From: Mycobacterium paraense
Lineage (GTDB): Bacteria; Actinomycetota; Actinomycetes; Mycobacteriales; Mycobacteriaceae
DNA: 64,000 bases
Direction of reading: 5' to 3'
Assembly: GCF_002101815.1 (NCBI RefSeq)
Contig: NZ_LQPM01000002.1
Span: 1 to 64,000, forward strand
The first letter of the stretch is position 1; each line of letters begins with the position of its first letter. The notes beneath the pieces are model-generated. The model made no database searches, was not told the DNA's origin, and worked only from the letters and a program-made list of their open reading frames with translations. Shown here piece by piece: positions 22,401 through 31,445 of the stretch. Made by a program: the position numbers and the translations under genes.

Positions 22401-23097
22401 CGGTGCGCGGATCCTGCTCGGCCTGGAGGAGCGCGAATTGGCGCCGGTCGCACTGGATTTCGGTCAACACTCGCATCTGTTGATCATGGGGGGCAACGAG
22501 TGCGGGAAAACGGCCACGATGCGGGCCTTATGCCGCGAGATCGTGCGGACGACAACCGCAGGCGAAGCCCAGCTGCTGGTCGTCGATTATCGCCGCGCCC
22601 TGTTGGGCGTCGTCGAATCGGACCACCTCGGTGGCTACGCCATCTCCCTGGCCGCGCTGGGAGGACTGTTACCCGGCCTGCTCGATTCGCTGCGGCGCCG
22701 GATGCCGCCACCGGATGTCGGCCAGGCGCAGCTGCGCGCCAGGTCGTGGTGGTCCGGGCCCGAGCTGTTCGTCGTGGTCGATGACTACGACCTGGTGGCC
22801 GCCGCGTCGGGTAACCCGCTCGCGGCCCTCGTCGAATACCTGCCCCACGCACGGGATCTGGGCTTGCACCTGATGGTGGCGCGGCGCAGCGGCGGCGCCG
22901 AGCGTGCCCTGTTCGAGCCGTTGTTGGCGGCCCTGCGCGACCTCGGCTGCATGACGCTGATGATGAGCCGGCGCCCGGACGAGGGCGCATCGTGGGGCGG
23001 CGGGCGCCCGCGGGCAATGCCTCCCGGGCGTGGCGTTCTGGTGACCCGCGCGGGTGGCGAACAAGTTGTGCAAGTGGCCTGGAGCCCGCCGCCATGA
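19459..23097 (+). CDS. eccC4: ESX-4 FtsK/SpoIIIE-type ATPase EccC4
   Basis: The 1212-residue protein is the motor of the secretion system. Two N-terminal transmembrane helices (~35-80) are followed by three ATPase domains. Their Walker A motifs are GATGSGKS (~430), GAPRSGKS (~760) and GGNECGKT (~1010), and their Walker B-like strands [17 protein letters not shown] and LVVDYRR. It is a single chain, as in ESX-4, not split into Ca/Cb as in ESX-1. Its ATGA overlap with the next gene couples translation. Domain 1 alone looks fully canonical, as is common in EccC. Confidence 0.95.
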   Translation: MTQWFAPVARRPPQAYDAADIVIDAPSGRPPPRSPGWLPVVASVAALGVMAAAVYSGSTVARNPALLAFPAMTLVSMAVSMAAGRRQRQGRGVDADRADYLCYLSRLRLTVTEIEAAHRLSLARSNPDPDTLWTLIGGARMWERSASDPDFCVARVGVGSRPLPTRLLAAEPSSHEPWDPVTAAALSRFLQTHSTVPDVPITIALSAAGTVRIDGDVPAVRALLRAMICQLAALHPPDHLRIAGVVSDANREHWDWLKWLPHNQHPTATDAVGSARMVYRSPAEARSALADVGSHAIVVADLGEPAAPAAITDVTLLEVGAGGEGTPVTIRRGDEAEPLHCPDAMDMVDALTCARRLAGYRVGPAPHGAWQDSAGIGRLTDFDPAALWRSQGDRDRLRVPIGIALDGAPLELDIKEAAEKGQGPHGLCVGATGSGKSELLRTIALGMVARNSPAALNLLLIDFKGGATFLDLARAPHVAAVVTNLADEAPLVARMHDALAGEMDRRQRILRAARCASVAAYERARSAGGRLHALPALLIIVDEFSELLSRHPEFADTFVAIGRLGRSLGIHLLLASQRLDEGRLRGLDAHLSYRICLKTLSAAESRAVLGTLDAYELPGTPGAGFLRASGGEPVRFQASFVSGTVPADTQTSAPAASVRLFSTRPAGPLARRAGRDGSATRTVLESVLDRLAGHGPPAHHVWLPPLGEAPAVDTLLHDAPTAAGGLAVPIGIVDRPFEQSRTPLLVELSGAAGNVAIVGAPRSGKSTALRTLITALAATHGPGRVRFYCLDFGGGALGSLRPWPHVGAVAGRADPGLARRMVAEMEAVVRQRENHRGDDEQDDDRLADVFLVVDGWATLRQEFEELEAPVAALAARGLSFGVHVVLSASRWAEIRPALRDQIGTRIELRLGDPADSEIDRRRAQQVPLDSPGRGLSREGLHMIIALPTERIRDDGKAAPPIALLPPRVDHDAVVRAAGAQLGARILLGLEERELAPVALDFGQHSHLLIMGGNECGKTATMRALCREIVRTTTAGEAQLLVVDYRRALLGVVESDHLGGYAISLAALGGLLPGLLDSLRRRMPPPDVGQAQLRARSWWSGPELFVVVDDYDLVAAASGNPLAALVEYLPHARDLGLHLMVARRSGGAERALFEPLLAALRDLGCMTLMMSRRPDEGASWGGGRPRAMPPGRGVLVTRAGGEQVVQVAWSPPP

Positions 23098-24347
23098 CAC
23101 GCCACCGGGCGGTGCTCGAGGCCGGACCGGGCACCATCCGCCGATTGTGTTGCGGGACAGGCGAACCCGCCGAAGAAAACCTTGGCGAGGTCGTGCGGGA
23201 GGCGCTGGCAGCGGTAGACGATCGGGTGGCGCTGGTCGATGGCCGCCCGGTGACCGTCGATTCGCTGTGGTGCGTCGCGCTGCGGTCGGTGAAGTGTGCC
23301 GACGGCGACGGCCTGCTCGTCGTTCATCCATCCTGGTGGCCGTCGGCGCGTGTCGACCGGGTGGCCCGCGCCGCCAAGACCTTCGGCTCCGACGCCATGG
23401 CCCGGCACAGGTCGTGGCTGCTGGCGCGGGCGCCCGAGGCCCGGAGTGGCGCCGGGGCAGTCGTGACGGTGGAGATCGCCGAGCGACTCGTCGCGATCAC
23501 CGGCTCAGAGGTCGCCGCGATACCGCGGGTGGCAGAACCGCATTCGGTTGCCAACGAGGTCGTGACGCTCATCGCGGGCATGAGCGCCGCGGTGGTCGTG
23601 ATCGACGCACCCGGCACGGTGGCCGGCGCACCGGCCCTGGCGGCGTTGATCGCCGCGGCCGTCCGCAAGAACGGCCGAACCGCGGTCGAGATCGGAGACG
23701 CCCGGCTGGCACGGTTGGCCCAGGCGGCTGCTTCGCTGCCGGACGATACGCGCGATTCAACGGGCAGCGCCGGAACCGTTGGCGTTCGATCCCGGGCGCG
23801 GACGGCCGGCGGGCTGGCGGCGGCCGCCCTGCTGCTCACCGTCTTGCCGATGGTGATGTCGGGCGGGGCGTCCCGCGGCGGGCATGGCCCCTCGCCGTCG
23901 GTCGCGGTGTCGATGGCGCCCACGACGTTTCTGGTCGAAGGCCGCGTGGCGCTGACGGTGCCGGCGAACTGGTCCGCGCAGCGGGTGATCACCGGGCCCG
24001 GGTCCGCCCGGGTGCAGGTCACGTCCCCGTCGGATCCCGAAGTGGCGTTGCACGTCACCCAGTCGCCGGTGCCCGGCGAAACGCTGAGTGGCACCGCCGA
24101 GCGTCTGAAACGTGCGATCGACGCGGAACCCACGGGCGTATTCGTCGACTTCAACCCGACGGGAAGCAGCGCGGGCCGCCCGGCGGTGACCTACCGGGAG
24201 ATGCGCGCCACACACCACGTGCGATGGACCGTGCTGCTGGACGGGCCGGTGCGGATCAGCGTCGGGTGCCAGAGCCGTCCCGCCGACGAAGGGGCCGTCC
24301 GCGACGCGTGCGAACAGGCGGTGCGATCCGCCCACGCGATCGGTTGA
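23094..24347 (+). CDS. Type VII secretion-associated protein, Rv3446c family
   Basis: The 417-residue protein starts at ATG 23094, overlapping the eccC4 stop. The N-terminal half (~1-200) has alternating hydrophobic strands and a late [18 protein letters not shown], reminiscent of a degenerate actin-like fold. A single transmembrane segment follows (~237-258, [20 protein letters not shown]), then an external domain with one Cys pair (SVGCQSR, RDACEQA). It sits between eccC4 and the esx genes, as Rv3446c does. The role in ESX-4 is not known. Confidence 0.88.
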   Translation: MTRHRAVLEAGPGTIRRLCCGTGEPAEENLGEVVREALAAVDDRVALVDGRPVTVDSLWCVALRSVKCADGDGLLVVHPSWWPSARVDRVARAAKTFGSDAMARHRSWLLARAPEARSGAGAVVTVEIAERLVAITGSEVAAIPRVAEPHSVANEVVTLIAGMSAAVVVIDAPGTVAGAPALAALIAAAVRKNGRTAVEIGDARLARLAQAAASLPDDTRDSTGSAGTVGVRSRARTAGGLAAAALLLTVLPMVMSGGASRGGHGPSPSVAVSMAPTTFLVEGRVALTVPANWSAQRVITGPGSARVQVTSPSDPEVALHVTQSPVPGETLSGTAERLKRAIDAEPTGVFVDFNPTGSSAGRPAVTYREMRATHHVRWTVLLDGPVRISVGCQSRPADEGAVRDACEQAVRSAHAIG

Positions 24348-24397
24348 GCCGACGAATCGGGCGGAACCGTATGGCGTCCCGCACGGTCCAATCTGAT

Positions 24398-24709
24398 ATG
24401 GCGAACACTCTGAGTACCGACTTCGGCCTCATGCGCTCGGTCGCTGCCACGACGGACGCGCGCAACGACGAGATCCGGGCGATGCTGCAGGCCTTCATCG
24501 GCCGCATGGACACGGTGCCGCGTTCTGTGTGGGGTGGGATCGCGGCCGCTCGGTTCAAAGACGTGGTGGATCGCTGGAATGCCGAGTCGACGCGGCTCTA
24601 CCACGTCCTGCATTCGATCGCCGAGACGATCCGGCAGAACGAGGCCGCGCTGCTGGAGGCCGGCGAGAACCACGCCCATCGCATCGCCGCCGCCGGCGCA
24701 AACCTGTGA
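24398..24709 (+). CDS. esxU: WXG100-family protein EsxU
   Basis: The protein has 103 residues from ATG 24398; an in-frame ATG nine codons upstream would give 112. It is a two-helix hairpin protein with the turn motif V-W-G-G ([22 protein letters not shown]) near residue 44. ESX substrates of this class are secreted as heterodimers; the partner here is EsxT immediately downstream. Confidence 0.92.
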   Translation: MANTLSTDFGLMRSVAATTDARNDEIRAMLQAFIGRMDTVPRSVWGGIAAARFKDVVDRWNAESTRLYHVLHSIAETIRQNEAALLEAGENHAHRIAAAGANL

Positions 24710-24722
24710 GGGAGGGATCACG

Positions 24723-25019
24723 GTGGATCAGGTCCTGTCCTACAACTTCGGCGAAATCGAACACTCGGTTCGCCAGGAAATCCATGCCACGGCTGCCCGT
24801 TTCAACGCGGCGCTGGACGAGTTGAGCTCGCAGATCGCCCCGCTGCGAGAGCTGTGGACCCGCGAGGCGGCCGCCGCGTACCAGGTCGCGCAGCTGAAGT
24901 GGCATCAGGCGGCGACTGCGCTGAACGAGATACTGGTCGACCTCGGGAATGCGGTGCGTGACGGCGCGGAGGAGATGGCGAACGCCGACCGCCGGGCCGC
25001 CGGCGTCTGGGCGAGGTAG
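24723..25019 (+). CDS. esxT: WXG100-family protein EsxT
   Basis: The protein has 98 residues from GTG 24723, with a ribosome-binding site AGGGAGGG seven bases upstream. It is a helical hairpin with the turn at ELWTREAAAAYQVAQ, where the usual W-x-G reads W-T-R, as in other EsxT proteins. With EsxU it forms the predicted ESX-4 substrate pair. A strong 17-base stem follows the stop codon. Confidence 0.92.
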   Translation: MDQVLSYNFGEIEHSVRQEIHATAARFNAALDELSSQIAPLRELWTREAAAAYQVAQLKWHQAATALNEILVDLGNAVRDGAEEMANADRRAAGVWAR

Positions 25020-25031
25020 CTCTGCTGGCCC

Positions 25032-25072
25032 CTGTGTGGTCCCGGCGGTGGAGAGCCGCCGGGACCACACAG
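25032..25072 (+). terminator. Strong hairpin terminator after esxT
   Basis: The arms CTGTGTGGTCCCGGCGG (25032-25048) and its exact complement (25056-25072) form a perfect 17-base-pair stem with a 7-base loop, 13 bases after the esxT stop. No T-run follows, which is common for mycobacterial terminators. The stem includes the only canonical in-frame start (GTG 25034) of the antitoxin-like gene downstream. Confidence 0.75.
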
Positions 25073-25246
25073 TCAGCTGGTATCAAGCCGGCAGGCGGCC
25101 GCGGAGGGGCGCTCGATGCAGGCCGTCGTGCTCTCGGCCTCGACGAGTACATCGCCCGGCGTGCGCACCAGGCCAAGGTCGCCGGGGCGCTGCGGCGCGT
25201 GGTGAGCGAGGAGGCCGCGGTCCTGGAGCGACTCAAGGACGCGTGA
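25034..25246 (+). pseudogene. Antitoxin-like gene, probably lacking a proper start
   Basis: The last ~45 codons encode ALGLDEYIARRAHQAKVAGA then a helical Glu/Leu-rich end (VVSEEAAVLERLKDA), similar to short antitoxins paired with Doc-type toxins in actinobacteria. Its TGA overlaps the GTG of the toxin gene. The only ATG/GTG/TTG in frame upstream is GTG 25034 inside the esxT hairpin, without a ribosome-binding site. No start is found between 25073 and the domain. The gene is probably a remnant, or starts at a non-standard codon. Confidence 0.5.
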
Positions 25247-25626
25247 CCGAGTACCTGGATCTCGATGACCTGATGGAAGTCGCCCGGGCGGCGGTCGGTC
25301 CAGATGTCGTCGTCGCCGACTACGGCCTGCTGGAATCGGCGCTGGCGCGGCCCCGCGCCTCGGTGTTCGGGGAGGATGCCTACCGCGATCTGCACCTGAA
25401 GGCCGCCGCGCTGCTGCACTCCTTAATACGCAACCCCGCGCTGGTCGACGGGAACAAACGCCTCGCGTGGACCGCCTGCCGGACGTTCCTGGCGATCAAC
25501 GGGCAGTGGATCGGCGCGCCGGAGGACGACCGCTTCGACTTCGTGGTCGGAACGGCCGCCGGCACGGTGCGGGATCTCGACGAGATCGCGGCGAGACTGC
25601 GCGCCTGGTCCTACCGGGAGGGCTGA
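25243..25626 (+). CDS. Doc/Fic-fold toxin-like protein with altered catalytic motif
   Basis: The protein has 127 residues from GTG 25243. It is a death-on-curing-type Fic-fold protein: YLDLDDLMEVARAAVG, the YGLLESALARPRASVFGEDAY stretch, then the motif region IRNPALVDGNKRLAWTACRTFL. Family members have His-x-x-x-Asp-Gly-Asn-Lys-Arg; the His position here is Pro (codon CCC, one base from CAC). Doc toxins phosphorylate EF-Tu through that His, so activity is doubtful. It is downstream of a broken-looking antitoxin, which supports a decayed, non-toxic module. Confidence 0.8.
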   Translation: MTEYLDLDDLMEVARAAVGPDVVVADYGLLESALARPRASVFGEDAYRDLHLKAAALLHSLIRNPALVDGNKRLAWTACRTFLAINGQWIGAPEDDRFDFVVGTAAGTVRDLDEIAARLRAWSYREG

Positions 25627-25642
25627 GCGTCCGGATCCGATT

Positions 25643-25672
25643 TTGACCTGCGGGGACGCGCCTCTGTAAGCT
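25643..25672 (+). promoter_or_regulatory. Candidate SigA-type promoter for rplM-rpsI
   Basis: TTGACC at 25643-25648 and TAAGCT at 25667-25672 are separated by 18 bases. It leaves a leader of about 125 bases before the rplM GTG, long enough for ribosomal-protein leader regulation. Prediction from sequence only. Confidence 0.5.
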
Positions 25673-25803
25673 GCTCGGTTGGCGTGCGGTACGCCGGGGC
25701 CTCGGGTCAATGTCGGTCGCCGAGATCAACCCCCACCGCGAACGCCTGACCGGCACCCGGCTCGACCCGGGATCCACCTCGAGAAGAAGAGAAGGTAAGC
25801 GCT

Positions 25804-26247
25804 GTGCCCACCTATGCGCCCAAGGCGGGTGACACCACGCGGTCGTGGTACGTCATCGACGCCACGGACGTGGTGCTTGGCCGCCTTGCCGTCGCGGCGG
25901 CCAACCTGCTGCGCGGCAAGCACAAGCCGACGTTCGCGCCCAATGTCGACGGCGGTGACTTCGTCATCGTCATCAACGCCGAGAAGGTCGCCCTGTCCGG
26001 CGACAAACTGCAGCAGAAGCTGGCTTACCGCCACTCGGGGTATCCCGGCGGTCTGCACAAGCGCACCACCGGCGAGCTGCTGGAGAAGCACCCGACCCGC
26101 GTCGTGGAGAAGGCCATCGTCGGCATGCTGCCCAAGAACAAGCTCAGCCGTCAGATTCAGCGCAAGCTCCGCGTCTACGCCGGCCCGGAGCACCCCCACA
26201 CCGCTCAGCAGCCGGTTCCGTACGAGATCAAGCAGGTGGCCCAGTGA
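25804..26247 (+). CDS. rplM: 50S ribosomal protein L13
   Basis: The 147-residue L13 starts at GTG 25804 ([20 protein letters not shown]) with GAAGAGAAGG upstream. Conserved parts are [37 protein letters not shown] and YPGGLHKRT, and the [18 protein letters not shown] segment. It binds 23S rRNA early in assembly. Its stop overlaps the rpsI start. Confidence 0.98.
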   Translation: MPTYAPKAGDTTRSWYVIDATDVVLGRLAVAAANLLRGKHKPTFAPNVDGGDFVIVINAEKVALSGDKLQQKLAYRHSGYPGGLHKRTTGELLEKHPTRVVEKAIVGMLPKNKLSRQIQRKLRVYAGPEHPHTAQQPVPYEIKQVAQ

Positions 26248-26732
26248 CCGAAACAACCGAGGCGCTCGAGACCCCGGAAACCCCGGAGGTCCCGGAGACC
26301 CCGGCCGAGGCTCCGGCCGCCCGTCCCGCCGAGTCGTTCGTGTTCGAGCGGCCCATCCAGACCGTCGGCCGCCGCAAGGAGGCCGTGGTGCGGGTGCGCA
26401 TCGTGCCCGGCACCGGCAAGTTCGACCTCAACGGCCGCAGCCTGGAGGACTACTTCCCCAACAAGGTGCACCAGCAGCTGATCAAGGCCCCGCTGGTGAC
26501 CGTCGACCGGGTGGAAAGCTTCGACGTCTTCGCCCTGCTGCACGGCGGCGGCCCGTCGGGTCAGGCCGGCGCGCTGCGCCTGGGCATCGCCCGGGCGCTG
26601 ATCCTGGCCTCCCCGGAGGACCGGCCCGCCCTGAAGAAGGCCGGCTTCCTCACGCGTGACCCGCGCGCCACCGAGCGCAAGAAGTACGGGCTGAAGAAGG
26701 CGCGCAAGGCGCCTCAGTACAGCAAGCGCTGA
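26244..26732 (+). CDS. rpsI: 30S ribosomal protein S9
   Basis: The 162-residue S9 has a mycobacterial-type acidic Thr/Glu/Pro-rich N-terminal extension (~35 residues), then the S9 core: [41 protein letters not shown], and the invariant tail ending [12 protein letters not shown], which contacts P-site tRNA. It overlaps rplM by four bases (GTGA). Confidence 0.98.
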   Translation: MTETTEALETPETPEVPETPAEAPAARPAESFVFERPIQTVGRRKEAVVRVRIVPGTGKFDLNGRSLEDYFPNKVHQQLIKAPLVTVDRVESFDVFALLHGGGPSGQAGALRLGIARALILASPEDRPALKKAGFLTRDPRATERKKYGLKKARKAPQYSKR

Positions 26733-26748
26733 TCGGCGTCTCTTTCTG

Positions 26749-26772
26749 GCCGCAACTTGGCAACGTTGCGGC
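26749..26772 (+). terminator. Hairpin after rpsI
   Basis: Perfect 8-base arms GCCGCAAC and GTTGCGGC enclose an 8-base loop. It is 17 bases past the rpsI stop and ~90 before glmM. No T-run is seen. It probably ends or attenuates the ribosomal operon. Confidence 0.5.
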
Positions 26773-26859
26773 GTGTCTGCGCACCCACGCGCGTGGTTTC
26801 GGTCAGAAAAGAACGGGCACGTTAGGTGAACGACCGGCAACTGTGAGAGGTTTTAGCGC

Positions 26860-28197
26860 ATGGGTCGACTATTCGGCACCGACGGTGTCCGCGGGGTCGC
26901 CAATCGCGAGTTGACCGCGGAGCTGGCGCTGGCCCTGGGCGCCGCGGCGGCCCGGCACCTGGCGAGTTCCGAGCGGCCGGGCCGGCGGGTCGCCGTGATC
27001 GGCCGCGACCCCCGGGCCAGCGGCGAGATGCTGGAGGCCGCCGTGATCGCCGGGCTGACCAGCCAGGGCGTCGACGCGCTGCGGGTCGGGGTGCTGCCCA
27101 CCCCCGCGGTGGCCTACCTCACCGGCGCGTACGACGCCGACTTCGGGGTGATGATCTCGGCGTCGCACAACCCGATGCCCGACAACGGCATCAAGATCTT
27201 CGGCCCCGGCGGCCACAAGCTCGACGACGACACCGAGGATCAGATCGAGGAGCTGGTCGCGGCCGGGCCCGGGTTGCGCCCGGTCGGCGCCGGCATCGGC
27301 CGCCGCATCGACGCCGAGGACGCCGCCGACCGCTACCTGCGCCACCTGTCCAAGACCTGCACGCTGCGGCTGGACGGCCTGACCGTGGTGGTCGACTGCG
27401 CCCACGGTGCGGCGTCGTCGGTGGCCCCGCGCGCCTACCGCGCGGCCGGTGCCCGGGTGATCGCGATCAACGCCGAGCCCAACGGGCTCAACATCAACGA
27501 CGGCTGCGGCTCGACCCACCTGGACTCGCTCAAGGCGGCGGTCCTCGAGCACCGCGCCGACATCGGTCTGGCGCACGACGGCGACGCCGACCGCTGCCTG
27601 GCCATCGACGCCAACGGTGACCTCGTCGACGGCGACCACATCATGGTCGTGCTGGCGCTGGCGATGCGGGACGCCGGCGAGCTGGCCTCTGACACGCTGG
27701 TGACCACCGTGATGAGCAACCTCGGGCTGCACCTGGCGATGCGCTCGGCCGGCATCGCGGTGCGCACCACCGGCGTCGGCGACCGCTACGTCCTGGAGGA
27801 GCTGCGTGCCGGCGACTACAGCCTCGGCGGGGAGCAGTCGGGCCACATCGTGATGCCCGCGGTCGGCTCCACCGGCGACGGCATCGTCACCGGGCTGCGG
27901 CTGATGACGCGCATGGTGCAGACCGGCTCGTCGCTGGCCGACCTGGCCTCGGTGATGCGGTCGTTGCCGCAGGTGCTGATCAACGTCAAGGTCGCCGACA
28001 AGGCCACCGCCGCCGCGGCGCCCTCGGTGCAGACCGCCGTCGAAAAGGCCGAGGCCGAACTCGGCGACACCGGCCGAATCCTGTTGCGCCCCTCGGGAAC
28101 CGAGCCGATGATCCGGGTCATGGTGGAGGCGCCCGAAGAAGATGTCGCGCATCGTGTCGCCACCCGCGTCGCGGAAGCGGTGAGCGCCGCGCGCTGA
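26860..28197 (+). CDS. glmM: Phosphoglucosamine mutase
   Basis: The 445-residue protein is an alpha-D-phosphohexomutase. N-terminal [14 protein letters not shown], the active phosphoserine S102 in [15 protein letters not shown], the metal loop DGDADR, the sugar loop GGEQSGH, and the phosphate-binding [14 protein letters not shown] are all present. It converts glucosamine-6-P to glucosamine-1-P for UDP-GlcNAc synthesis. glmS, the preceding enzyme of this pathway, is 5 kb downstream. Confidence 0.97.
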   Translation: MGRLFGTDGVRGVANRELTAELALALGAAAARHLASSERPGRRVAVIGRDPRASGEMLEAAVIAGLTSQGVDALRVGVLPTPAVAYLTGAYDADFGVMISASHNPMPDNGIKIFGPGGHKLDDDTEDQIEELVAAGPGLRPVGAGIGRRIDAEDAADRYLRHLSKTCTLRLDGLTVVVDCAHGAASSVAPRAYRAAGARVIAINAEPNGLNINDGCGSTHLDSLKAAVLEHRADIGLAHDGDADRCLAIDANGDLVDGDHIMVVLALAMRDAGELASDTLVTTVMSNLGLHLAMRSAGIAVRTTGVGDRYVLEELRAGDYSLGGEQSGHIVMPAVGSTGDGIVTGLRLMTRMVQTGSSLADLASVMRSLPQVLINVKVADKATAAAAPSVQTAVEKAEAELGDTGRILLRPSGTEPMIRVMVEAPEEDVAHRVATRVAEAVSAAR

Positions 28198-28244
28198 TCG
28201 TTTCGCGCGGGAACCCCGACGCCGAGCCGGGCGTCGGATTAGGC

Positions 28245-28532
28245 ATGAGACTCGATAGCTCAGGGGTACACAGGGTCGCCGATCAGCTGGGCGCTGTCGC
28301 CGAACTCCTCGACCGCGCCGTGGGAGATCATTTGGCGCGGTTGGCTTTTGGCGGTGCCTGCGCGGGCCGGGCGCACACCGCTCGCGGCGACGCCCTGCGC
28401 GTCCAGCTGGAGCGATTGACGGCCGAGGTGACGCGGTGGTCGCGGGCGGCCGCGGAGACCGCCGCCGCGCTGCGCGCGGGTGCCGACCGCTACGCCGACG
28501 CCGAACTGTACGCCGCGGCGCGGATCGCCTGA
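28245..28532 (+). CDS. Small helical ESX-associated-type protein (Rv3440c-like)
   Basis: The 95-residue Ala/Arg/Leu-rich protein is all-helical: MRLDSSGVHRVADQLGAVAELL then a region containing GGACAGRAH and a long amphipathic helix (LRVQLERLTAEVTRWSRAAA). Size and helix layout resemble the DUF2580/ESX-1-secretion-associated group, and position matches Rv3440c. The next gene follows two bases later and encodes a larger WXG-containing protein, so a co-secreted pair is possible. Function unknown. Confidence 0.75.
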   Translation: MRLDSSGVHRVADQLGAVAELLDRAVGDHLARLAFGGACAGRAHTARGDALRVQLERLTAEVTRWSRAAAETAAALRAGADRYADAELYAAARIA

Positions 28533-28534
28533 CC

Positions 28535-29854
28535 GTGGCCGAACGGCTGGACGTCGCCGAGCGCCTCGCCGAGGGCCGGCCCGCCGTCGAGCACACCCAG
28601 ACCTACGTGCGGGCGTGCCACGCGCTCGGCTACCAATATCCCGAAATGACGTCGCATCCCTTGCGGATTCGCGAGTGGTACGACACCGAAGAAGGCCTCG
28701 ACCTTCGCGCGCTCGATCGCGACTGCACCGAGCTGCGGGCGGCGGGCGCGGCGGTCGCCGAAGCGCTGCGACTGCAGCGCGCCCAGCTTGCCGACCTCGC
28801 CGCAGCGTGGGCGGGCCCGGGCGGCGAATCCGCGGTCCGGTTCCTGGAGCGTCATTGCGACGCGGCGGGCGCGGTGGTCATGGAAGTCCGCGCGGCGGCC
28901 CAGCGGTGCGAGTCCCTGCGCGACAACCTGTGGTACCTGGTCGACTCGAAGGTCGCGGCGGCCATCGCCATCGACGATCGCACGCGGGCCCAGCAACCGG
29001 GGTGGTTGGCCGCGGCGGCCGCAGTCACCACCGGGGTGGGGGACCGGACGAGCGCCGAGGGCGTGGTCCGTGAGCAGATACAGCCGTACGTGGACAACGA
29101 GATTCGCGACGACTGGCTGACGACGATGCGTTCGACCGTCGAAGGGGTGGACACGTCCTACGACATGGTCATCGACCGGATGGCCGCCGCGCCGCCGGCG
29201 CGTTTCGAGGTGCCCGGCGACTTCGGGCCCGACTACCAGCCGCGCCCGGCGAGCCCGCCGGCCCCGCCCGCGGTGGTCACGCCCGCCGCGGCGTTCCCCG
29301 GTTCGGCGGCGGATCCCATTCCGGCTCCGCCCGCGGCGATCCCGTCGCCACCCACGCCGATTCCGCCGCCAACTGCGCCGATCCCGGCGCCGCCCCTGCC
29401 CGACCTGGGGACCGCCTCGGCCATGCCCGCGGGCGACGTGGGCGGCGGCCTGGGCGGTCTGGGGGGTCTGGGCGGGCTGGCCAACCGGATCGTCGAGGCG
29501 ATGGGCTCCCTGCTGGATTCGGCGGGTGACCCGGCGGACCCCGAAGATGCCCTCGGCGACGAGGATCCGTTCCGACCCGATGATGCGGAAGACACCAAGG
29601 ACAAGCCCGACGCGCCGAAAGAGGTCAACGAGGCCGAGAAGGCGCCGGACACCGCGGCGGCCCAGCCCGCCGAGCAGGCAATACCGGACGAGGCGCCGGC
29701 GGCGCCGGTCGACGCGCCGGCCGCGCCGGTCGACGCTCCGGCCGCTCCGGTCGACGCTCCGGCCGCTCCGGTTGCCGAGCCGCCGCCCCCGGCGACCGAG
29801 GCAGCAACGCCGTGCCAGATCGCCGCGGACCAACTCCCGCAGGCGGGGCGATGA
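28535..29854 (+). CDS. WXG-containing Ala/Pro-rich protein (Rv3439c-like)
   Basis: The protein has 439 residues from GTG 28535. The N-terminal ~215 residues are helical with a W-x-G turn (LAAAWAGPGGESAVRFLE), as in the N-domains of type VII substrates or toxins. The rest is low complexity: Pro-rich (~230-290), a Gly-Leu run (GGGLGGLGGLGGLAN), an acidic stretch, and four PAAPVDA-type units encoded at 29695-29780. No catalytic domain is recognisable. It is probably exported and extended; this is inferred from composition. Confidence 0.75.
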   Translation: MAERLDVAERLAEGRPAVEHTQTYVRACHALGYQYPEMTSHPLRIREWYDTEEGLDLRALDRDCTELRAAGAAVAEALRLQRAQLADLAAAWAGPGGESAVRFLERHCDAAGAVVMEVRAAAQRCESLRDNLWYLVDSKVAAAIAIDDRTRAQQPGWLAAAAAVTTGVGDRTSAEGVVREQIQPYVDNEIRDDWLTTMRSTVEGVDTSYDMVIDRMAAAPPARFEVPGDFGPDYQPRPASPPAPPAVVTPAAAFPGSAADPIPAPPAAIPSPPTPIPPPTAPIPAPPLPDLGTASAMPAGDVGGGLGGLGGLGGLANRIVEAMGSLLDSAGDPADPEDALGDEDPFRPDDAEDTKDKPDAPKEVNEAEKAPDTAAAQPAEQAIPDEAPAAPVDAPAAPVDAPAAPVDAPAAPVAEPPPPATEAATPCQIAADQLPQAGR

Positions 29855-29858
29855 GCGC

Positions 29859-30902
29859 TCAGGCGGGCCGCAGCGCCAGCGCGTCCTCGACGAAGCGCAG
29901 GCCTTCGCGCGCGTTGGTGGCCAGCGGGCTCACCAACAGCGTCGTCACGCCGGCCTCGGCGAAGGCGGCCAGGCGTTCGGCGACATACCCGCGGGGCCCG
30001 ACGAGCGACATCCCGCGCACCAGCTCGTCGGGCACCAGGGCGATCGCCTCGCCCTTGCGCCCGGACAGGTAGAGCTCCTGGATCCGGTCGGCGACCTCGC
30101 CGAACCCGTAGCGGGTGGCCAGGTTGTGATAGAAGTTGCGGCCCTTGGCGCCCATGCCGCCCAGGTAGAGGGCAAGCTGCGGCTTGACCCAGGCGAGCCG
30201 CTCCTCGACGTCGTCGCCGATGGCCAGCGACGCGTGCACCATGACGTCCAGCGGCCCCAGCGCCGGATCGCGTTTGGCGGCCCCGGCGGCCAGCGCCTCG
30301 CCCCACACCAAGTGGGCCTTCTCCGGCAGGTAGAAGACGGGCTGCCAGCCCTCGGCGATCTCGGCGGTCAGCTCGACGTTCTTCGGGCCCAGCGCCGCAA
30401 TGGAGATCGGAATGCGTTCGCGCACAGGGTGATTGATCAGCTGCAGGGCCTTGCCCAGGCCGGTGCCGCGATCGGCGGGCAGCGGGATCTGGTAGTGCTT
30501 GCCGGCGTACTGCACCCGCTCGCGGCGCCACACCTGCCGGCAGATCTCCACGATCTCGCGGGTGCGGCCCAGCGGGGCGTCGAACTCGACGCCGTGAAAC
30601 CCCTCCATCACCTGGGGCCCGGACGTGCCGATGCCGAGCCGGAAGCGCCCGTCGGACACGAAATCCAGGCCGGCGGCGGTCATCGCCAGCAGCGACGGCG
30701 TGCGGATGTAGATGGGAAACACCCCCGACGCCAGCTCGACGGTGTTGGTCTTGGCGGCCAGGTACCCGAGCTGGCTGACGGCGTCGAAGGAATAGGCCTC
30801 GGCTACCACCGCGACGTCGATGCCGGCCTTTTCGAGTTCGACGATGCGGTCGACGCCGTCGTGAAACCCGCCCGAGTAGTCCAGAGCGATCCCGATTCGC
30901 AT
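29859..30902 (-). CDS. F420-dependent LLM-class oxidoreductase (Rv3520c type)
   Basis: The protein has 347 residues from ATG 30902. It is a luciferase-like barrel: MRIGIALDYSGGFHDGVDRI, VAVVAEAYSFDAVSQLGYLA, ELASGVFPIYIRTPSLLAMTA and FRLGIGTSGPQVMEGFHG. Its length and motif order fit the Rv3520c subfamily, different from the two tandem LLM genes at 3.6-5.3 kb. F420 use is inferred from the subfamily. It converges on the preceding Ala/Pro-rich gene with four bases between the stops. The substrate is unknown. Confidence 0.87.
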   Translation of the reverse strand: MRIGIALDYSGGFHDGVDRIVELEKAGIDVAVVAEAYSFDAVSQLGYLAAKTNTVELASGVFPIYIRTPSLLAMTAAGLDFVSDGRFRLGIGTSGPQVMEGFHGVEFDAPLGRTREIVEICRQVWRRERVQYAGKHYQIPLPADRGTGLGKALQLINHPVRERIPISIAALGPKNVELTAEIAEGWQPVFYLPEKAHLVWGEALAAGAAKRDPALGPLDVMVHASLAIGDDVEERLAWVKPQLALYLGGMGAKGRNFYHNLATRYGFGEVADRIQELYLSGRKGEAIALVPDELVRGMSLVGPRGYVAERLAAFAEAGVTTLLVSPLATNAREGLRFVEDALALRPA

Positions 30903-31048
30903 CCACGACAGATACCACGGCGGCGGCGCGCCGCGGTCGGCCGGGCGTTGCGCAGAATTGCTCCCGTCGCGGGAAGTCGTCTCCTGTAATAGTCTTCTTG
31001 CTTGCGCGGCAACAATGCGGGGCAAAAGAAATTGGGGCGGGAAGACTG

Positions 31049-31429
31049 ATGAAGAAGCTGGTAGCGGCGGCGATCGCCATTGGCGGGGCCTTCGCAGCAA
31101 CGCCCATCGCGAATGCCGACGACAATTGGATCGCGATGGCGATATCGGATTCCACGGGGCATATCTCGGGAATGTATGTGGGGCAATCCAGCCGATCCGC
31201 CGCCGAGCAGCTGGTGATGTCGGAGTGCCGCAAGCGGGTCAGCGACTGCCGTGTTCTGGCCAGCGGGCCGGGCGGCTGCGTCGCGCTGGCCAAGAACGCC
31301 GCCCAAACCAAGTACTTCGGGGGCTGGGGCCCGACGAGCGACGAGGCCGAGGGCGCGGCACTGGCCGCCGCCCATGGCGGGACGATCCTCAAGGACCAGG
31401 GCCACTGCCTGGGCGACGCCGCAGGCTGA
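31049..31429 (+). CDS. Secreted DUF4189 protein
   Basis: The protein has 126 residues from ATG 31049. The signal peptide (MKKLVAAAIAIGGAFAATPIANA) is cleaved near residue 24. The mature part has four cysteines (SECRKRVSDC, GGCVALA, GHCLG) and the IAMAISDSTG...GWGPTSDEAEGAALAA layout of DUF4189. Such proteins are small exported disulfide-bonded proteins common in mycobacteria; no function is established. Divergent from the F420 gene with a 146-base shared upstream region. Confidence 0.85.
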   Translation: MKKLVAAAIAIGGAFAATPIANADDNWIAMAISDSTGHISGMYVGQSSRSAAEQLVMSECRKRVSDCRVLASGPGGCVALAKNAAQTKYFGGWGPTSDEAEGAALAAAHGGTILKDQGHCLGDAAG

Positions 31430-31445
31430 CGCGCCGCCCGCGCGC

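Noticed and set aside
29690..29785. Short direct repeats that could suggest CRISPR or a minisatellite
   Set aside because: Units are in frame, contiguous without spacers, and encode PAAPVDA repeats.
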